Source: Geminicoccaceae bacterium (GTDB taxonomy: Bacteria > Pseudomonadota > Alphaproteobacteria > Geminicoccales > Geminicoccaceae). From it: a DNA stretch of 64,000 nucleotides. The stretch covers positions 2,544,451-2,608,450 of the forward strand of contig AP024683.1 of assembly GCA_025999455.1 (NCBI GenBank), in the 5' to 3' direction. Below the pieces are notes generated by a model, which was not told where the DNA came from, searched no databases, and saw only the letters and a list, made by a program, of their open reading frames with translations. Each line of letters starts with the position of its first letter. Position 1 is the first letter of the stretch. The translations under genes were made by a program, and so were the position numbers. Shown one piece after another: positions 1 through 8,824 of the stretch.

Positions 1-910
1 GGGCTTCGCCACCTCTGCGCATCGCCGCACGCCAGGCGGCGTAGATCTCCTCGGGGATCACGAAGGGCGGGTGGTGCCAGCCGAGCCGCTCGCGCGCCGC
101 GGCGACCTCGGCCGCGCCCAAGGGCGCCCCGTGGGTCGATTCGCTCCCCTGCTTGTTGGGCGCGCCGTAGCCGATGATCGTCCGGCAGGCGACGAGCGAG
201 GGCCTGGGATCGGCGCGGGCCTCCTCGATGGCGCGCGCCACCGCTTCGGGATCGTGGCCGTCGACGGCGAGCGTGTGCCAACCGTAAGCGGCGAAGCGGG
301 CGCGGACGTCCTCGCTCGTGGCGAGCTTCGTGGGCCCGTCGATCGAGATGCCGTTGTCGTCGAACAGCACGATCAGCCGGCCGAGCCCGAGATGGCCGGC
401 GAGTGCAGCCGCCTCGTGGCTGATCCCCTCCATGAGGCAGCCGTCACCGGCGACGACCCAGGTCCAGTGATCGACGAGCTCGGGACCGAAGCGGGCGGCG
501 AGCATCCGCTCGGCGAGCGCCATGCCGAACGCGTTCGCGAGCCCCTGGCCGAGCGGGCCGGTCGTCGTCTCGACCCCGGGGGTGTGGCCGTATTCGGGGT
601 GCCCCGGGGTGAGCGAGTGGAGCTGCCGGAACCGCTCGATCTGGCCCATGTCCATCTTCGGGAAGCCCGCCAGATGGAGGAGCGCGTAGAGCAGCATCGA
701 GCCGTGCCCGGCCGAGAGCACGAAGCGGTCGCGATCGGGCCAAGCCGGGTCGGCCGGGTCGACGGTCAAGAACCGGGTCCAGAGCACGGTCGCCACGTCG
801 GCCATGCCCATGGGCATGCCGGGATGCCCGCTCTTGGCCTTCTCGACCGCGTCCATGGCGAGCGCCCGGATGGCGTTGGCCATGGTGCGGAGATCGACGG
901 TACCGCTCAT
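1..910 (-). CDS. cbbT: Transketolase, N-terminal 303 residues (cut by window edge)
   Basis: Thiamine-diphosphate enzyme that moves two-carbon ketol units between sugar phosphates in the Calvin cycle and pentose phosphate pathway. The visible N-terminal part starts [20 protein letters not shown] and carries the typical family stretches [42 protein letters not shown] and [16 protein letters not shown] (the GDG ThDP-binding motif). The ATG at 910 sits 28 bases after the phosphoribulokinase stop on the same strand, so it looks like the third gene of a cbbF-cbbP-cbbT operon. The C-terminal half lies outside the window, so completeness cannot be judged. A housekeeping tktA role is possible as well, but the neighbours favour a Calvin-cycle role. 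Confidence 0.95.
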   Translation of the reverse strand, partial: MSGTVDLRTMANAIRALAMDAVEKAKSGHPGMPMGMADVATVLWTRFLTVDPADPAWPDRDRFVLSAGHGSMLLYALLHLAGFPKMDMGQIERFRQLHSLTPGHPEYGHTPGVETTTGPLGQGLANAFGMALAERMLAARFGPELVDHWTWVVAGDGCLMEGISHEAAALAGHLGLGRLIVLFDDNGISIDGPTKLATSEDVRARFAAYGWHTLAVDGHDPEAVARAIEEARADPRPSLVACRTIIGYGAPNKQGSESTHGAPLGAAEVAAARERLGWHHPPFVIPEEIYAAWRAAMRRGGEA

Positions 911-938
911 ACGCTCTCGTCCTCGTTCGGCTCGGGTC

Positions 939-1814
939 TCAGCGGGCACGCCGCGCGCGCTCGACGAGGTGCAGGATCAAGGGTGTCAGGATCAGCTGCA
1001 TCGCCAGGTCCTGCTTGGGGCCGGGGATGACGATGGAGTTCGCGCGCGACATCCAGCTGCCGTGGATCATCGAGAGCAGATAGGGAAAGTCGATCCCCCG
1101 CGGGTTGCGGAAGCGGATGACGACGAGCGATTCGTCGGCCGTCGGGATCCAGCGGGCGATGAACGGGTTGGAGGTGTCGACGACCGGCACCCGCTGGAAA
1201 TTGATGTCGGTCTGGGTGAATTGCGGGCAGATGTAGCGGACGTAGTCCGGCATCCGCCGCAAGATCGTGTCGGTCACGGCCTCGGTCGTGTAACCGCGCG
1301 CCGCCCGGTCGCGGTGGATCTTCTGGATCCATTCGAGATTGATGACCGGCACGACACCGATCTTGAGGTCGGCGTGGCGGGCGATGTCGACTTTGTCGGT
1401 GACGACCGCCCCGTGCAGGCCCTCGTAGAACAGGAGGTCGGTGTCCGGCGGCAGCGGCTCCCACTCCGTGAAATGGCCGGGCGGCACGCCGTAGAGCTCG
1501 GCCTCCCGCTCGTCGTGGACATAGTGCCGGGTGCGCCCGGTGCCGCTCCTGCCGTACTCGGCGAAGACCGCCTCGAGCTCTTCGAGCAGGTTGGCCTCGA
1601 CCCCGAAATGGCTCAGGTGGAAATTGCCGCGGCGGGCCGCTTCGGCCATCGCCTCGCGCATCTCCTGACGGTTCCAGCGGTGGAAGGCGTCGCCCTCGAT
1701 CCAGGCGGCCTTGATGCCTTCGCGGCGGAAGATCTGCTCGAAGGTGTGTTTGACGGTGGTCGTGCCGGCCCCCGACGAGCCGGTCACGGAGATGATCGGA
1801 TGTCGGACCGACAC
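939..1814 (-). CDS. cbbP: Phosphoribulokinase (class I)
   Basis: Phosphorylates ribulose 5-phosphate to ribulose 1,5-bisphosphate, the CO2 acceptor of Rubisco; with Rubisco it is diagnostic of the Calvin cycle. I place the start at the GTG at 1814, giving 291 residues, the normal length for proteobacterial class I enzymes; a longer frame upstream would run into the cbbF stop. The N-terminus ([20 protein letters not shown]) carries the P-loop GSSGAGTT at about residues 12-19, and further motifs such as EGDAFHR and FYEGLHG are the usual substrate/catalytic regions of the family. It lies 28 bases downstream of cbbF and 28 bases upstream of cbbT on the same strand. Rubisco genes are not in the window and may lie beyond position 1. 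Confidence 0.96.
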   Translation of the reverse strand: MSVRHPIISVTGSSGAGTTTVKHTFEQIFRREGIKAAWIEGDAFHRWNRQEMREAMAEAARRGNFHLSHFGVEANLLEELEAVFAEYGRSGTGRTRHYVHDEREAELYGVPPGHFTEWEPLPPDTDLLFYEGLHGAVVTDKVDIARHADLKIGVVPVINLEWIQKIHRDRAARGYTTEAVTDTILRRMPDYVRYICPQFTQTDINFQRVPVVDTSNPFIARWIPTADESLVVIRFRNPRGIDFPYLLSMIHGSWMSRANSIVIPGPKQDLAMQLILTPLILHLVERARRAR

Positions 1815-1842
1815 GGCGCCTCTCCCCTCCCCCCGGTTCGGC

Positions 1843-2874
1843 TCACGAGCCGGCTTTGAAGAGCCCGCGCTGGCCGAAGAGCGGTCGCTGGCCGGCCGGC
1901 GGCACGCTCGCATGGTGCAACGCCATCACCCGGTCGACCTTGTCCTTCGAGCCGAAGATCAGGGGGGTGCGCTCGTGGAGATCGGCGGGGGTGAGCTCCA
2001 GGATCGGATGGAACCCGTCGCTCGCGAGGCCACCCGCCCGGTCCATGATGAACGCGATCGGGAAGGCCTCGTAGAGCAGCCGCAGCCGGCCGTGTTCGTA
2101 GCCTTTCCGGGAATCGCCCGGGTAGAGGAAGATGCCGCCCTTCACCAAGATACGGTAGAGGTCGGCGACGACGCAGGCGACCCAACGCATGTTGTAGTCG
2201 ACCCCGCGCGGCCCGCTCGCCCCGGCCACGAGCTCCTCGATGTAGGCCTTGATCGGCAGCGGCCAGTGGCGGGCGTTGCTCGCGTTGATCGCGTATTCAC
2301 GACGCGCCGCCGGCACCCGGACCCCGCTCCGGTGCAGCACGAACCGGCCGGTGCGCGGGTCGAGGGCGAAGATGTCGACGCCGTCGCCGAGCGTCAGGAC
2401 GAGGGCCGTGAAGGAGCCGTAGACGACGACCCCGGCGGCGAGTTGCCGGCCGCCCGGGACGAGGAAGCTCGCCTCGCCGGTGCCGGCCGCCGGCAGGATC
2501 GAGAAGAGCGCCCCCATCATCGAGGCCTGCTCGATGTTCGCCGAGCCGTCGAGCGGGTCGAGGGCGACGGCGAGCGGCGCGCCGGGCGTGAGCTCGAGCA
2601 CGTGGTCGAGCTCTTCGGAAGCGAGCCAGGCGACCGGCGCTGCGCGCAGACGCGTCTCGAAGAGCTCCTCGGCGCGGACGTCGAGCGCTTTCTGGCCGGC
2701 ACCGTCGCGGCTCTCGGCCACGACCTCCGCCATGTCACCCGCCAACGGCCCGAGACGGACGATCTCCGCTAGCTCCGCCGCCGCCTTGGCGAGTGCTACG
2801 ATCGTGGCCGCGATCGGCGGCCGCGCATTGTCCCCCGATGCCCATCGGTCGAGATGCTCGGCGAGCGTCGTCAT
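1843..2874 (-). CDS. cbbF: Fructose-1,6-bisphosphatase, class I
   Basis: Hydrolyses fructose 1,6-bisphosphate (and in autotrophs often sedoheptulose 1,7-bisphosphate) in the Calvin cycle and gluconeogenesis. The 343-residue protein has the metal/substrate signature ALDPLDGSANIE, WLASEE upstream of it and the C-terminal region KGGIFLYPGD...RLLYEAFPIAFIMDRAGG typical of class I FBPases. The ATG at 2874 is chosen because a GGGGGAAG ribosome-binding site lies just upstream and MTTLAEHLDRW is the usual N-terminus; the frame stays open to 3003 but that extra 43 residues look non-family and would overlap the divergent promoter. First gene of the cbbF-cbbP-cbbT operon, divergent from the LysR regulator at 3002. 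Confidence 0.95.
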   Translation of the reverse strand: MTTLAEHLDRWASGDNARPPIAATIVALAKAAAELAEIVRLGPLAGDMAEVVAESRDGAGQKALDVRAEELFETRLRAAPVAWLASEELDHVLELTPGAPLAVALDPLDGSANIEQASMMGALFSILPAAGTGEASFLVPGGRQLAAGVVVYGSFTALVLTLGDGVDIFALDPRTGRFVLHRSGVRVPAARREYAINASNARHWPLPIKAYIEELVAGASGPRGVDYNMRWVACVVADLYRILVKGGIFLYPGDSRKGYEHGRLRLLYEAFPIAFIMDRAGGLASDGFHPILELTPADLHERTPLIFGSKDKVDRVMALHHASVPPAGQRPLFGQRGLFKAGS

Positions 2875-2888
2875 GGCTTCCCCCGCCT

Positions 2889-2909
2889 GCCGGAGGTCGC
2901 GCCTCCGGC
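2889..2909. promoter_or_regulatory. Inverted repeat in cbbF leader
   Basis: A perfect 8-bp inverted repeat (GCCGGAGG, 5-base loop, CCTCCGGC) lies 15-35 bases before the cbbF start codon in the cbbF/cbbR intergenic region. It may be a leader hairpin in the cbbF mRNA or an extra operator. No function is known from sequence alone. Confidence 0.3.
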
Positions 2910-2956
2910 GTTCTTGGCCCGAACGCGGCGGCTCTGCGGCCGCCCTGTTGCTTTCA

Positions 2957-2969
2957 TGCCACCATGGCA
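2957..2969. promoter_or_regulatory. Candidate LysR-type (CbbR) box
   Basis: The dyad TGCCA-CCA-TGGCA fits the T-N11-A core with interrupted dyad symmetry that LysR-type regulators bind, and lies between the divergent cbbF and cbbR genes, where CbbR normally binds to control both. A wider GTTGC...GCAAC dyad (2947-2951 and 2967-2971) surrounds it. The motif is short and common by chance, so this is a candidate only. Confidence 0.45.
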
Positions 2970-3001
2970 ACCAACATTCGAATCTTTTAATCTTCGACGA
3001 C

Positions 3002-3991
3002 ATGAAAGAGAAACTTTCGCCCTTCGCCCGCCGGACCTCGCTCCGCCAGCTCCGCGCCTTCGGCGCCTACATCCGCGCCGGCTCGATCAGCGGCGCGGCC
3101 GAAGCCTTGGGCCTCACCCCACCGGCCGTGAGCCAACAATTGAAGCTCCTCGAGGAGGCCCTCGGCGGCGTGCCTTTGACCATCCGCGAGCGCGACGGGG
3201 TGCGGCCGTCCGAGGCGGGCGAGGAGGTGCTCTTGGCCTTGACCCGGATCGAAGCGGCGCTCGCCGATTGCGCGGCGGCGGTGGCGGCCCTCGGCGGGCT
3301 CGATCGGGGGAGCGTGACGGTCGGCGTCATCAGTACGGCCAAATACTGGGCTCCGTTCGCGCTCGCCGCCTTCCAGCGGACCCGGCCCGGTGTCGAGCTC
3401 AAGGTCCGGGTCGGCAACCGTCAACAGATCGTCGCGGCGCTCGCCGGCCTCGAGCTCGATCTCGCGATCATGGGCTACCCGCCCGAGGATCAGCCGCTCG
3501 ACCGGGCCCCACTCGGCGAGCACCCACACGTCATCGTCGCACCCCCCGATCATCCGCGGGTCGGCGAATCCGCGATCCCCTTCGCTTCCCTCGCGAGCGA
3601 ACGGTTCCTGTTGCGCGAGCTGGGCTCGGGCACGCGCATCCTCCTGCGTCGGCTCCTGGAGCAGGCCGGGATCCGACCGGCGAGCGACGAGCTCGTGCTC
3701 CCCGGCGCGATGGAGCTCGGCTCCAACGAGACGATCAAACAAGCGGTGATGGCCGGCATGGGCATCGCACTCCTCTCGGCGCATACGGTCGCGACCGAGG
3801 TGCAGGACGGCCGCCTCGCCGTGCTCGACGTCGAAGGCCTGCCGATCGTCCGCACCTGGTACCTCGTCCGTCGCCGGGACCGGCGCATCCTCCCCGCCGC
3901 TCTGGCCCTCTGGGAGCATCTGTTGCGCGAAGGCCCCTCCTTCCTGCCGAAACTGCCCAACCGCGAGGGTACGCGGCCGAGGGTCGATTAG
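3002..3991 (+). CDS. cbbR: LysR-family transcriptional regulator, CbbR-type
   Basis: A 329-residue LysR-type regulator: an N-terminal winged helix-turn-helix at about residues 14-75 (TSLRQLRAFGAYIRAGSISG, AAEALGLTPPAVSQQLKLLE) followed by a periplasmic-binding-protein-like effector domain. CbbR proteins sense Calvin-cycle metabolites or redox state and activate the divergent cbb operon. It starts with ATG 3002, 127 bases from the cbbF start on the opposite strand, the standard cbbR arrangement, and a T-N11-A dyad sits between them. Its last bases overlap the end of the convergent hydrolase gene by 4. The assignment to CbbR rests on family plus position; the effector cannot be read from sequence. 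Confidence 0.88.
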   Translation: MKEKLSPFARRTSLRQLRAFGAYIRAGSISGAAEALGLTPPAVSQQLKLLEEALGGVPLTIRERDGVRPSEAGEEVLLALTRIEAALADCAAAVAALGGLDRGSVTVGVISTAKYWAPFALAAFQRTRPGVELKVRVGNRQQIVAALAGLELDLAIMGYPPEDQPLDRAPLGEHPHVIVAPPDHPRVGESAIPFASLASERFLLRELGSGTRILLRRLLEQAGIRPASDELVLPGAMELGSNETIKQAVMAGMGIALLSAHTVATEVQDGRLAVLDVEGLPIVRTWYLVRRRDRRILPAALALWEHLLREGPSFLPKLPNREGTRPRVD

Positions 3992-4764
3992 AGCGCGGGC
4001 GGCTCCCGCCCGAGCGCGAGCGCGCGGACCCGCACGACCGCGGCTTCGAGCCGGGCGAGGTCGCTCTCGCGCGAGAGCCGGTGGTCGCCGTCCTCGACGA
4101 CCTCGAGCGTCACGGGTGCCCGCACGAGCCGCTCGATCAGCGCGAGCGAGAGCGACAAGGGGACGTCGTGGTCCTGCCGGCCGTGCAGGATGTGGACGGG
4201 GCAGGTGAACGGCAGGTCGCGGTCGAGCAGCTCGTGGGCGACCGATTCCTGGACGAACCGGCGGGTGAGCGGCAGCGGTTCGCCGTATTCGCTCGGGAGC
4301 AGGACGACACCGTCGCGCTCGAGCGCCGCCCGCTCGGCGGGGCTCAGCGCGGGAAGCACCAGACGGCGGGGGAAGTCCGGCGCAGGTGCGACGAGCACCA
4401 GACCGGCGAGCCGGTCGGGCCGGGCGAGCCCCGCGAGGAGCGCCTGCCAGCCCCCCATCGAGGAGCCGACCAGGAGGAACGGCCCTTCGACCACCCGGTC
4501 GAGCACGATCAGCGTGTCCGCATGCCAAGCGCCGATCGTGCCGTCTTCGAACCGACCCGAGGAGGCCCCGTGGCCGCGATAGTCGAAGCGCGTGTAGGCC
4601 CAGCCGCGCGCCCGGGCGAGCTCGGCGAGCCGGCTCGCCTTGGTGCCGCGCATGTCGGAGCGCAGGCCGCACAGAAAGACGATCTCCGGCCCCTCCCCGG
4701 GCACGCGCAGATGGGCGATCCGCCGGCCCGGCTCCGGCTCCAGGAAGGCGGGTTGCTCCTCCAT
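3988..4764 (-). CDS. Alpha/beta hydrolase (ABHD10-like serine esterase)
   Basis: A 258-residue single-domain alpha/beta hydrolase. The nucleophile elbow GSSMGG places the catalytic Ser at residue 102; HGRQDHDVP and EDGDHRLS supply the likely catalytic Asp and His. The N-terminal oxyanion strand reads FLCGLRSDMRGTKA, and DYRGHGASSG follows. This overall pattern resembles the ABHD10/acyl-protein-thioesterase-like group. The substrate is not evident. Convergent with cbbR (4-base overlap) and divergent from the glycosyltransferase gene, so it appears to be a single-gene unit. An 8-bp inverted repeat (GATCGGCC/GGCCGATC, 4766-4773 and 4791-4798) lies just before its start and could be an operator for either gene. 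Confidence 0.85.
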   Translation of the reverse strand: MEEQPAFLEPEPGRRIAHLRVPGEGPEIVFLCGLRSDMRGTKASRLAELARARGWAYTRFDYRGHGASSGRFEDGTIGAWHADTLIVLDRVVEGPFLLVGSSMGGWQALLAGLARPDRLAGLVLVAPAPDFPRRLVLPALSPAERAALERDGVVLLPSEYGEPLPLTRRFVQESVAHELLDRDLPFTCPVHILHGRQDHDVPLSLSLALIERLVRAPVTLEVVEDGDHRLSRESDLARLEAAVVRVRALALGREPPAL

Positions 4765-4877
4765 CGATCGGCCCTCGCCTTGTGCTCCGCGGCCGATCTG
4801 CTAGCAGGGCGCCGCCGTCGGGGCGAGCCGTGGCGGACCCGCGGCGACGCTCCCTCCCGCGCGGGACCGGAGACCTC

Positions 4878-6041
4878 TTGAGCGAGACGCGTCCGCGAGC
4901 CGGGCCCGATGCGCCCGCGGCCCTGTTGACCGCGGCCGTCCTCGCGGCCGACAGCGTGAGCCGGCGCACGGTCGAGTATTGTCGAAGCCTCGTGGCCGCG
5001 GGCTGGCGCCCGCTCGTCGCGGCACGCGACGGGCCGCTCGCGGCCGACGTCGCGCGGGTGGGCGGTCGATTGCTGGAGCTCGCGCTCGACCCGCGCGGTC
5101 CCTGGTCGCGCTGGTGGGTGCTCCGCCGTCTCGCCCACCTGCTCCAGGCCGAGAACGTCCGGCTCGTCCATCTGCAGAGGCCGGACGGCGCCGAGCTCGC
5201 CCGAGCGGCGGCGGAACGGGTGGGCCTGCCCTGGCTCGCGACGATCCACGACCCCGCTTGGCTCGATGGCCACGGCCCCGGCACGGATGCGCTGCGCGCG
5301 GCACCGCGGCTCCTCGCGGTCTCCGAATGGGTCGCCGAGACGCTCGTGCAGGACCAGGGGATCGCGGCCGAGCGGATCCGGGTGATCCCGCCCGCGGTCG
5401 ATCTTTCAGAACACGATCCCGAGCGCGTGCGCGGGCACCGGGTCGCGGCGGTGGCGGAACGTTGGGGGCTCGATCTCGGTCGGCGCATCCTCGTCGTGCC
5501 AGGCCCGCTCCTGCGCGCCCACGGGCACCTCGTCTTGATCGAGGCCCTCGCCCGCGTCGCGAACCCGGACCTGGTCGCGGTCCTGGTCGGCGCCGAGGAC
5601 GCCGAGCGGACCTACGTGCGCGAGATCGAGCGGGCGATCCGAGCGGCCGGGCTCGGCGAGCAGGTCCGCTTCGGCGCCCCGCCCGAGGACGAGCCGGCCG
5701 CACTCCAGCTCGCCGACGTCGTGCTCCTCCCGGCGATCGAGCCCCTGCCCTCGGCCCGGGTGATCGCCGCCGCCCAGGCGATGGGTCGACCGGTGATCGT
5801 CTCGAACCTGGGTGCGCTGCCGGAATGCGTCCAACCCGCCTCCACGGGCTGGATCGTGCCGGCGGGCGATGCCGGTGAGCTCGCCTGGGCGATCGGCCGG
5901 GCAATCGCGATGGACGAGGAGGTCCGCGCCCGCCTCGCGACCCGAGCCCGCGCCTTCGCCGCCGAGACCTTCGCGCTCGAGCGGGTGGGCCGCGAGCTCG
6001 TCGAGCTCTACGGCCGGGCGGTCCGCGACCGTGCGGGCTGA
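4878..6041 (+). CDS. Glycosyltransferase, family 4 (GT-B fold)
   Basis: A 387-residue GT-B glycosyltransferase. The N-terminal half has the Rossmann-like acceptor domain (LTAAVLAADSVSRRTVEYCR, LVHLQRPDGAELARAAAERV). The C-terminal half carries VIPPAVDL, a nucleotide-sugar-binding core, and the family-4 end region (LPAIEPLPSARVIAAAQAMG, RPVIVSNLGALPE), where EPLPS takes the place of the usual EPFGL. TTG 4878 is preferred: a GGAG lies 8 bases upstream and it begins the recognisable protein; the longer open frame upstream overlaps the hydrolase promoter. Sugar donor and acceptor are unknown; no polysaccharide cluster is nearby. Confidence 0.85.
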   Translation: MSETRPRAGPDAPAALLTAAVLAADSVSRRTVEYCRSLVAAGWRPLVAARDGPLAADVARVGGRLLELALDPRGPWSRWWVLRRLAHLLQAENVRLVHLQRPDGAELARAAAERVGLPWLATIHDPAWLDGHGPGTDALRAAPRLLAVSEWVAETLVQDQGIAAERIRVIPPAVDLSEHDPERVRGHRVAAVAERWGLDLGRRILVVPGPLLRAHGHLVLIEALARVANPDLVAVLVGAEDAERTYVREIERAIRAAGLGEQVRFGAPPEDEPAALQLADVVLLPAIEPLPSARVIAAAQAMGRPVIVSNLGALPECVQPASTGWIVPAGDAGELAWAIGRAIAMDEEVRARLATRARAFAAETFALERVGRELVELYGRAVRDRAG

Positions 6042-6155
6042 GGTCGCCCCGCGGTTGACACGCCGGCCGTGCCAACGGCACCTTCCGCGGGCTCGCGCGC
6101 GCCGATCGGGCGCCGACCGAGCCGTGTCCGGCCAGCCGAACGGGATTTCGTGACG

Positions 6156-8123
6156 ATGTCGAGTGCCGCCGAGCCCCGTGCGATCGAAGCGCACCCGGGC
6201 GGGGTGACGATCACCCTGCCGGACGGCTCGACGCGTCGGTTCGACCGGCCGCCCACGGGTCGCGAAGTGGCGCTCGCGATCGGCCGACGCCTCGCCGAGG
6301 CGGCGGTCGCCGTCGCGGTCGACGGCGAGCTCCGCGACCTCGATCGGCCGATCGAAAAAGACGCGCAGGTGCGGATCGTCCGGGCGGAGGATCCCGAGGC
6401 CTTGCCGCTCCTCCGCCACGACTGCGCCCACGTCATGGCGCAAGCCGTGCAGGAGCTCTTCCCCGGCACGCAGGTGACGATCGGCCCGCCGATCGAGACC
6501 GGCTTCTATTACGATTTCTGGCGCGAGGAGCCCTTCTCGAGCGACGATCTCGCCAAGATCGAGGCGCGGATGGCCGAGATCGTGAAGGCGGATCTGCCGT
6601 TCCGTCGCGAGGAGGTGAGCCGGGAGGAGGCGCGGCGCCGGTTCGAGGCCTTGGGCGAGCGCTTCAAGCTCGAGCTCCTGGACGCGATCCCCGAGGGCGA
6701 GCCGGTCACGATCTACCACCAGAACGGCTGGTTCGACCTCTGTCGCGGGCCGCACGGACCGTCGACCGGCAAGATCGGTGCCTTCAAGCTCTTGAAGGTG
6801 GCCGGCGCCTATTGGCGCGGCGATCACCGCAACCCGCAGCTTCAGCGGATCTACGGCACGGCCTTCCCGACCAAGGCGGCGCTCGACGCCTATCTGCGCC
6901 AGCTCGAAGAAGCCGAGCGGCGCGACCATCGCCGGCTCGGCCGCGAGATGGACCTCTTCCACGTCCAAGAGGAAGCGCCCGGGTCCGTTTTCTGGCATCC
7001 GCGCGGTTGGGTCCTCTGGCGCGAGCTCGAAAATTACGTGCGCCGCCGGCTCACGGCGGCCGGCTACGTCGAAGTGCGGACCCCGCAGCTCGTCGATCGC
7101 TCCTTGTGGGAGCGTTCGGGGCACTGGGAGAAATTCCGCACCAACATGTTTACGCTCGAGGCCGAAGAGCGCGCCTTCGCCTTGAAGCCGATGAACTGCC
7201 CCTGCCACGTGCAGATCTTCAACCAGGGCATCAAGAGCTACCGCGACCTGCCCTTGCGGATGGCCGAGTTCGGTTCCTGTCACCGGAACGAGCCGTCCGG
7301 CGCGCTGCACGGCATCATGCGGGTGCGCGCCTTCACCCAGGACGACGCGCACATCTTCTGCACGCCCGAGCAGATCACGAGCGAGAGTGTCGAGTTCGTC
7401 GACCTCTTGCGCTCGGTCTACGCCGATCTCGGCTTCCCGAGCTTCAAGGTGAAGTTCTCCGACCGGCCGCCGGTCCGCGCCGGCTCGGACGAGGTCTGGG
7501 ACCAGGCCGAGCGGGCGCTGCGGGAGGCCTGTGCGGCGGCCGGCGTCGAGCCCGAGCTCAACCCCGGCGAAGGTGCCTTCTACGGGCCCAAGCTCGAATT
7601 CGTGCTCGAGGACGCGATCGGCCGGGATTGGCAGTGCGGCACGCTCCAGGTCGATTTCGTCCTCCCGGAGCGGCTCGATGCGAGCTACATCGGCCCGGAC
7701 GGCGCCAAGCACCGGCCGGTCATGCTGCACCGGGCGATCTTGGGCTCGCTCGAGCGGTTCATCGGCGTCTTGATCGAGCATTACGCGGGAAGGTTGCCGG
7801 TCTGGCTCGCCCCGGTCCAAGTCGTGGTCGCGACCATCACGAACGAAGCGGATGCTTATGCCCGCGAGGTGGCGGGCCGGCTCGAGGCGGTCGGCGTGCG
7901 GGTCGAGCTCGATCTGCGGCCGGACAAGATCGGCTACAAGGTGCGCGAGCACAGCCTCGCGAAAGTGCCGTTCCTCCTCGCGGTCGGTGCCCGCGAGACG
8001 GCCGAGCGGACGGTGGCGGTGCGCCGGCTCGGCGCCCAGGGCCAAGAAACGCTCGCGCTTGACGCCGCGGTCGCTTTGTGTCTTCGAGAGTCGACCCCGC
8101 CCGATCTCGCGCGCCGCGCGTGA
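6156..8123 (+). CDS. thrS: Threonyl-tRNA synthetase
   Basis: Charges tRNA-Thr and edits mis-attached serine. The 655-residue protein has the N-terminal TGS domain ([13 protein letters not shown]), the editing/SAD domain with its metal-ligand HxxxH motif (HDCAHVMAQ), the class II catalytic core with motif 2 ([20 protein letters not shown]) and motif 3 ([15 protein letters not shown]), the zinc cysteine in [10 protein letters not shown], and a C-terminal anticodon-binding domain ([20 protein letters not shown]). The ATG at 6156 gives a family-like N-terminus; upstream GTG/ATG codons (6150, 6069) would add up to 29 Arg/Pro-rich residues with no family match. infC follows 87 bases later on the same strand. 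Confidence 0.97.
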   Translation: MSSAAEPRAIEAHPGGVTITLPDGSTRRFDRPPTGREVALAIGRRLAEAAVAVAVDGELRDLDRPIEKDAQVRIVRAEDPEALPLLRHDCAHVMAQAVQELFPGTQVTIGPPIETGFYYDFWREEPFSSDDLAKIEARMAEIVKADLPFRREEVSREEARRRFEALGERFKLELLDAIPEGEPVTIYHQNGWFDLCRGPHGPSTGKIGAFKLLKVAGAYWRGDHRNPQLQRIYGTAFPTKAALDAYLRQLEEAERRDHRRLGREMDLFHVQEEAPGSVFWHPRGWVLWRELENYVRRRLTAAGYVEVRTPQLVDRSLWERSGHWEKFRTNMFTLEAEERAFALKPMNCPCHVQIFNQGIKSYRDLPLRMAEFGSCHRNEPSGALHGIMRVRAFTQDDAHIFCTPEQITSESVEFVDLLRSVYADLGFPSFKVKFSDRPPVRAGSDEVWDQAERALREACAAAGVEPELNPGEGAFYGPKLEFVLEDAIGRDWQCGTLQVDFVLPERLDASYIGPDGAKHRPVMLHRAILGSLERFIGVLIEHYAGRLPVWLAPVQVVVATITNEADAYAREVAGRLEAVGVRVELDLRPDKIGYKVREHSLAKVPFLLAVGARETAERTVAVRRLGAQGQETLALDAAVALCLRESTPPDLARRA

Positions 8124-8210
8124 TCGCGATCGGGCTGTGGAGAGAGGGCGCGGCGGCCGCACGGTCGGCGCGCCTTTCGGCGTAGCAGGAACGGAGGAAG
8201 AGCAGGCTAC

Positions 8211-8735
8211 ATGGCAGCAGCGGCCCGCGAGGAAGAATACCGGATCAACCGGATGATCGATGCGCACGAGGTCCGGCTGATCGACGAGAACGGCAACATG
8301 GTGGGTGTCGTTCCTCTGAGAGAAGCGCTCGCACGGGCCGAGGAGGTCGGATTGGACCTCGTCGAGATCTCGCCGACCGCCCGACCACCGGTCTGCAAGA
8401 TCCTCGACTACGGCAAGTTCAAGTACGAAGCCCAGAAGAAGGCCGCCGCCGCGCGCAAGAAGCAGCGCATCATCGAGATCAAAGAGATCAAGATGCGGCC
8501 GGGCATCGACGACAACGACTACGAAATCAAGATGAAGAAGGTGAAAGAGTTCCTGGACGAGGGCGACAAGGTCAAGGTCACCCTCCGCTTCCGGGGACGG
8601 GAGATGGCGCACACCCATCTGGCGACGAGTCTGCTCGAGCGGATCAAGAACGACGTGGCCGATCGGGCCAAGGTCGAGCAGATGCCGAAGCTCGAGGGCC
8701 GGCAGATGGTCATGGTGATGGCGCCCTTGCGCTGA
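8211..8735 (+). CDS. infC: Translation initiation factor IF-3
   Basis: IF-3 binds the 30S subunit, prevents premature 50S joining and checks the initiator tRNA-start codon pairing. The 174-residue product has both domains: N-terminal EYRINRMIDAHEVRLIDENG and VGLDLVEISPTARPPVCKIL (the IF-3 signature region), a Lys-rich linker, and the C-terminal domain ending in KVTLRFRGREMAHTHLA and QMPKLEGRQMVMVMAPLR. The start is a plain ATG with GGAGG upstream, unlike the AUU start of the autoregulated E. coli gene. The usual downstream rpmI-rplT pair is absent here: the next gene is an aminopeptidase. It is probably cotranscribed with thrS. Confidence 0.97.
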   Translation: MAAAAREEEYRINRMIDAHEVRLIDENGNMVGVVPLREALARAEEVGLDLVEISPTARPPVCKILDYGKFKYEAQKKAAAARKKQRIIEIKEIKMRPGIDDNDYEIKMKKVKEFLDEGDKVKVTLRFRGREMAHTHLATSLLERIKNDVADRAKVEQMPKLEGRQMVMVMAPLR

Positions 8736-8753
8736 GCACACGCACGACGCGCG

Positions 8754-8783
8754 GCGGGCGCCGGGACCTCGTCCTGCGCCCGC
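8754..8783 (+). terminator. Hairpin after infC (possible terminator)
   Basis: An 8-bp perfect inverted repeat (GCGGGCGC/GCGCCCGC) with a 14-base loop lies 19 bases after the infC stop. No T-run follows, so if it ends transcription it is not a classical intrinsic terminator. It may instead stabilise the 3' end of the thrS-infC mRNA. Confidence 0.3.
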
Positions 8784-8824
8784 GCTTCCGCTAAGCCCAC
8801 GGCATCGAAAGCCGGAGGCCGCCG

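Noticed and set aside
6055-6060. TTGACA hexamer before thrS as a promoter
   Set aside because: No acceptable -10 hexamer lies 15-19 bases downstream, so I did not call a promoter.
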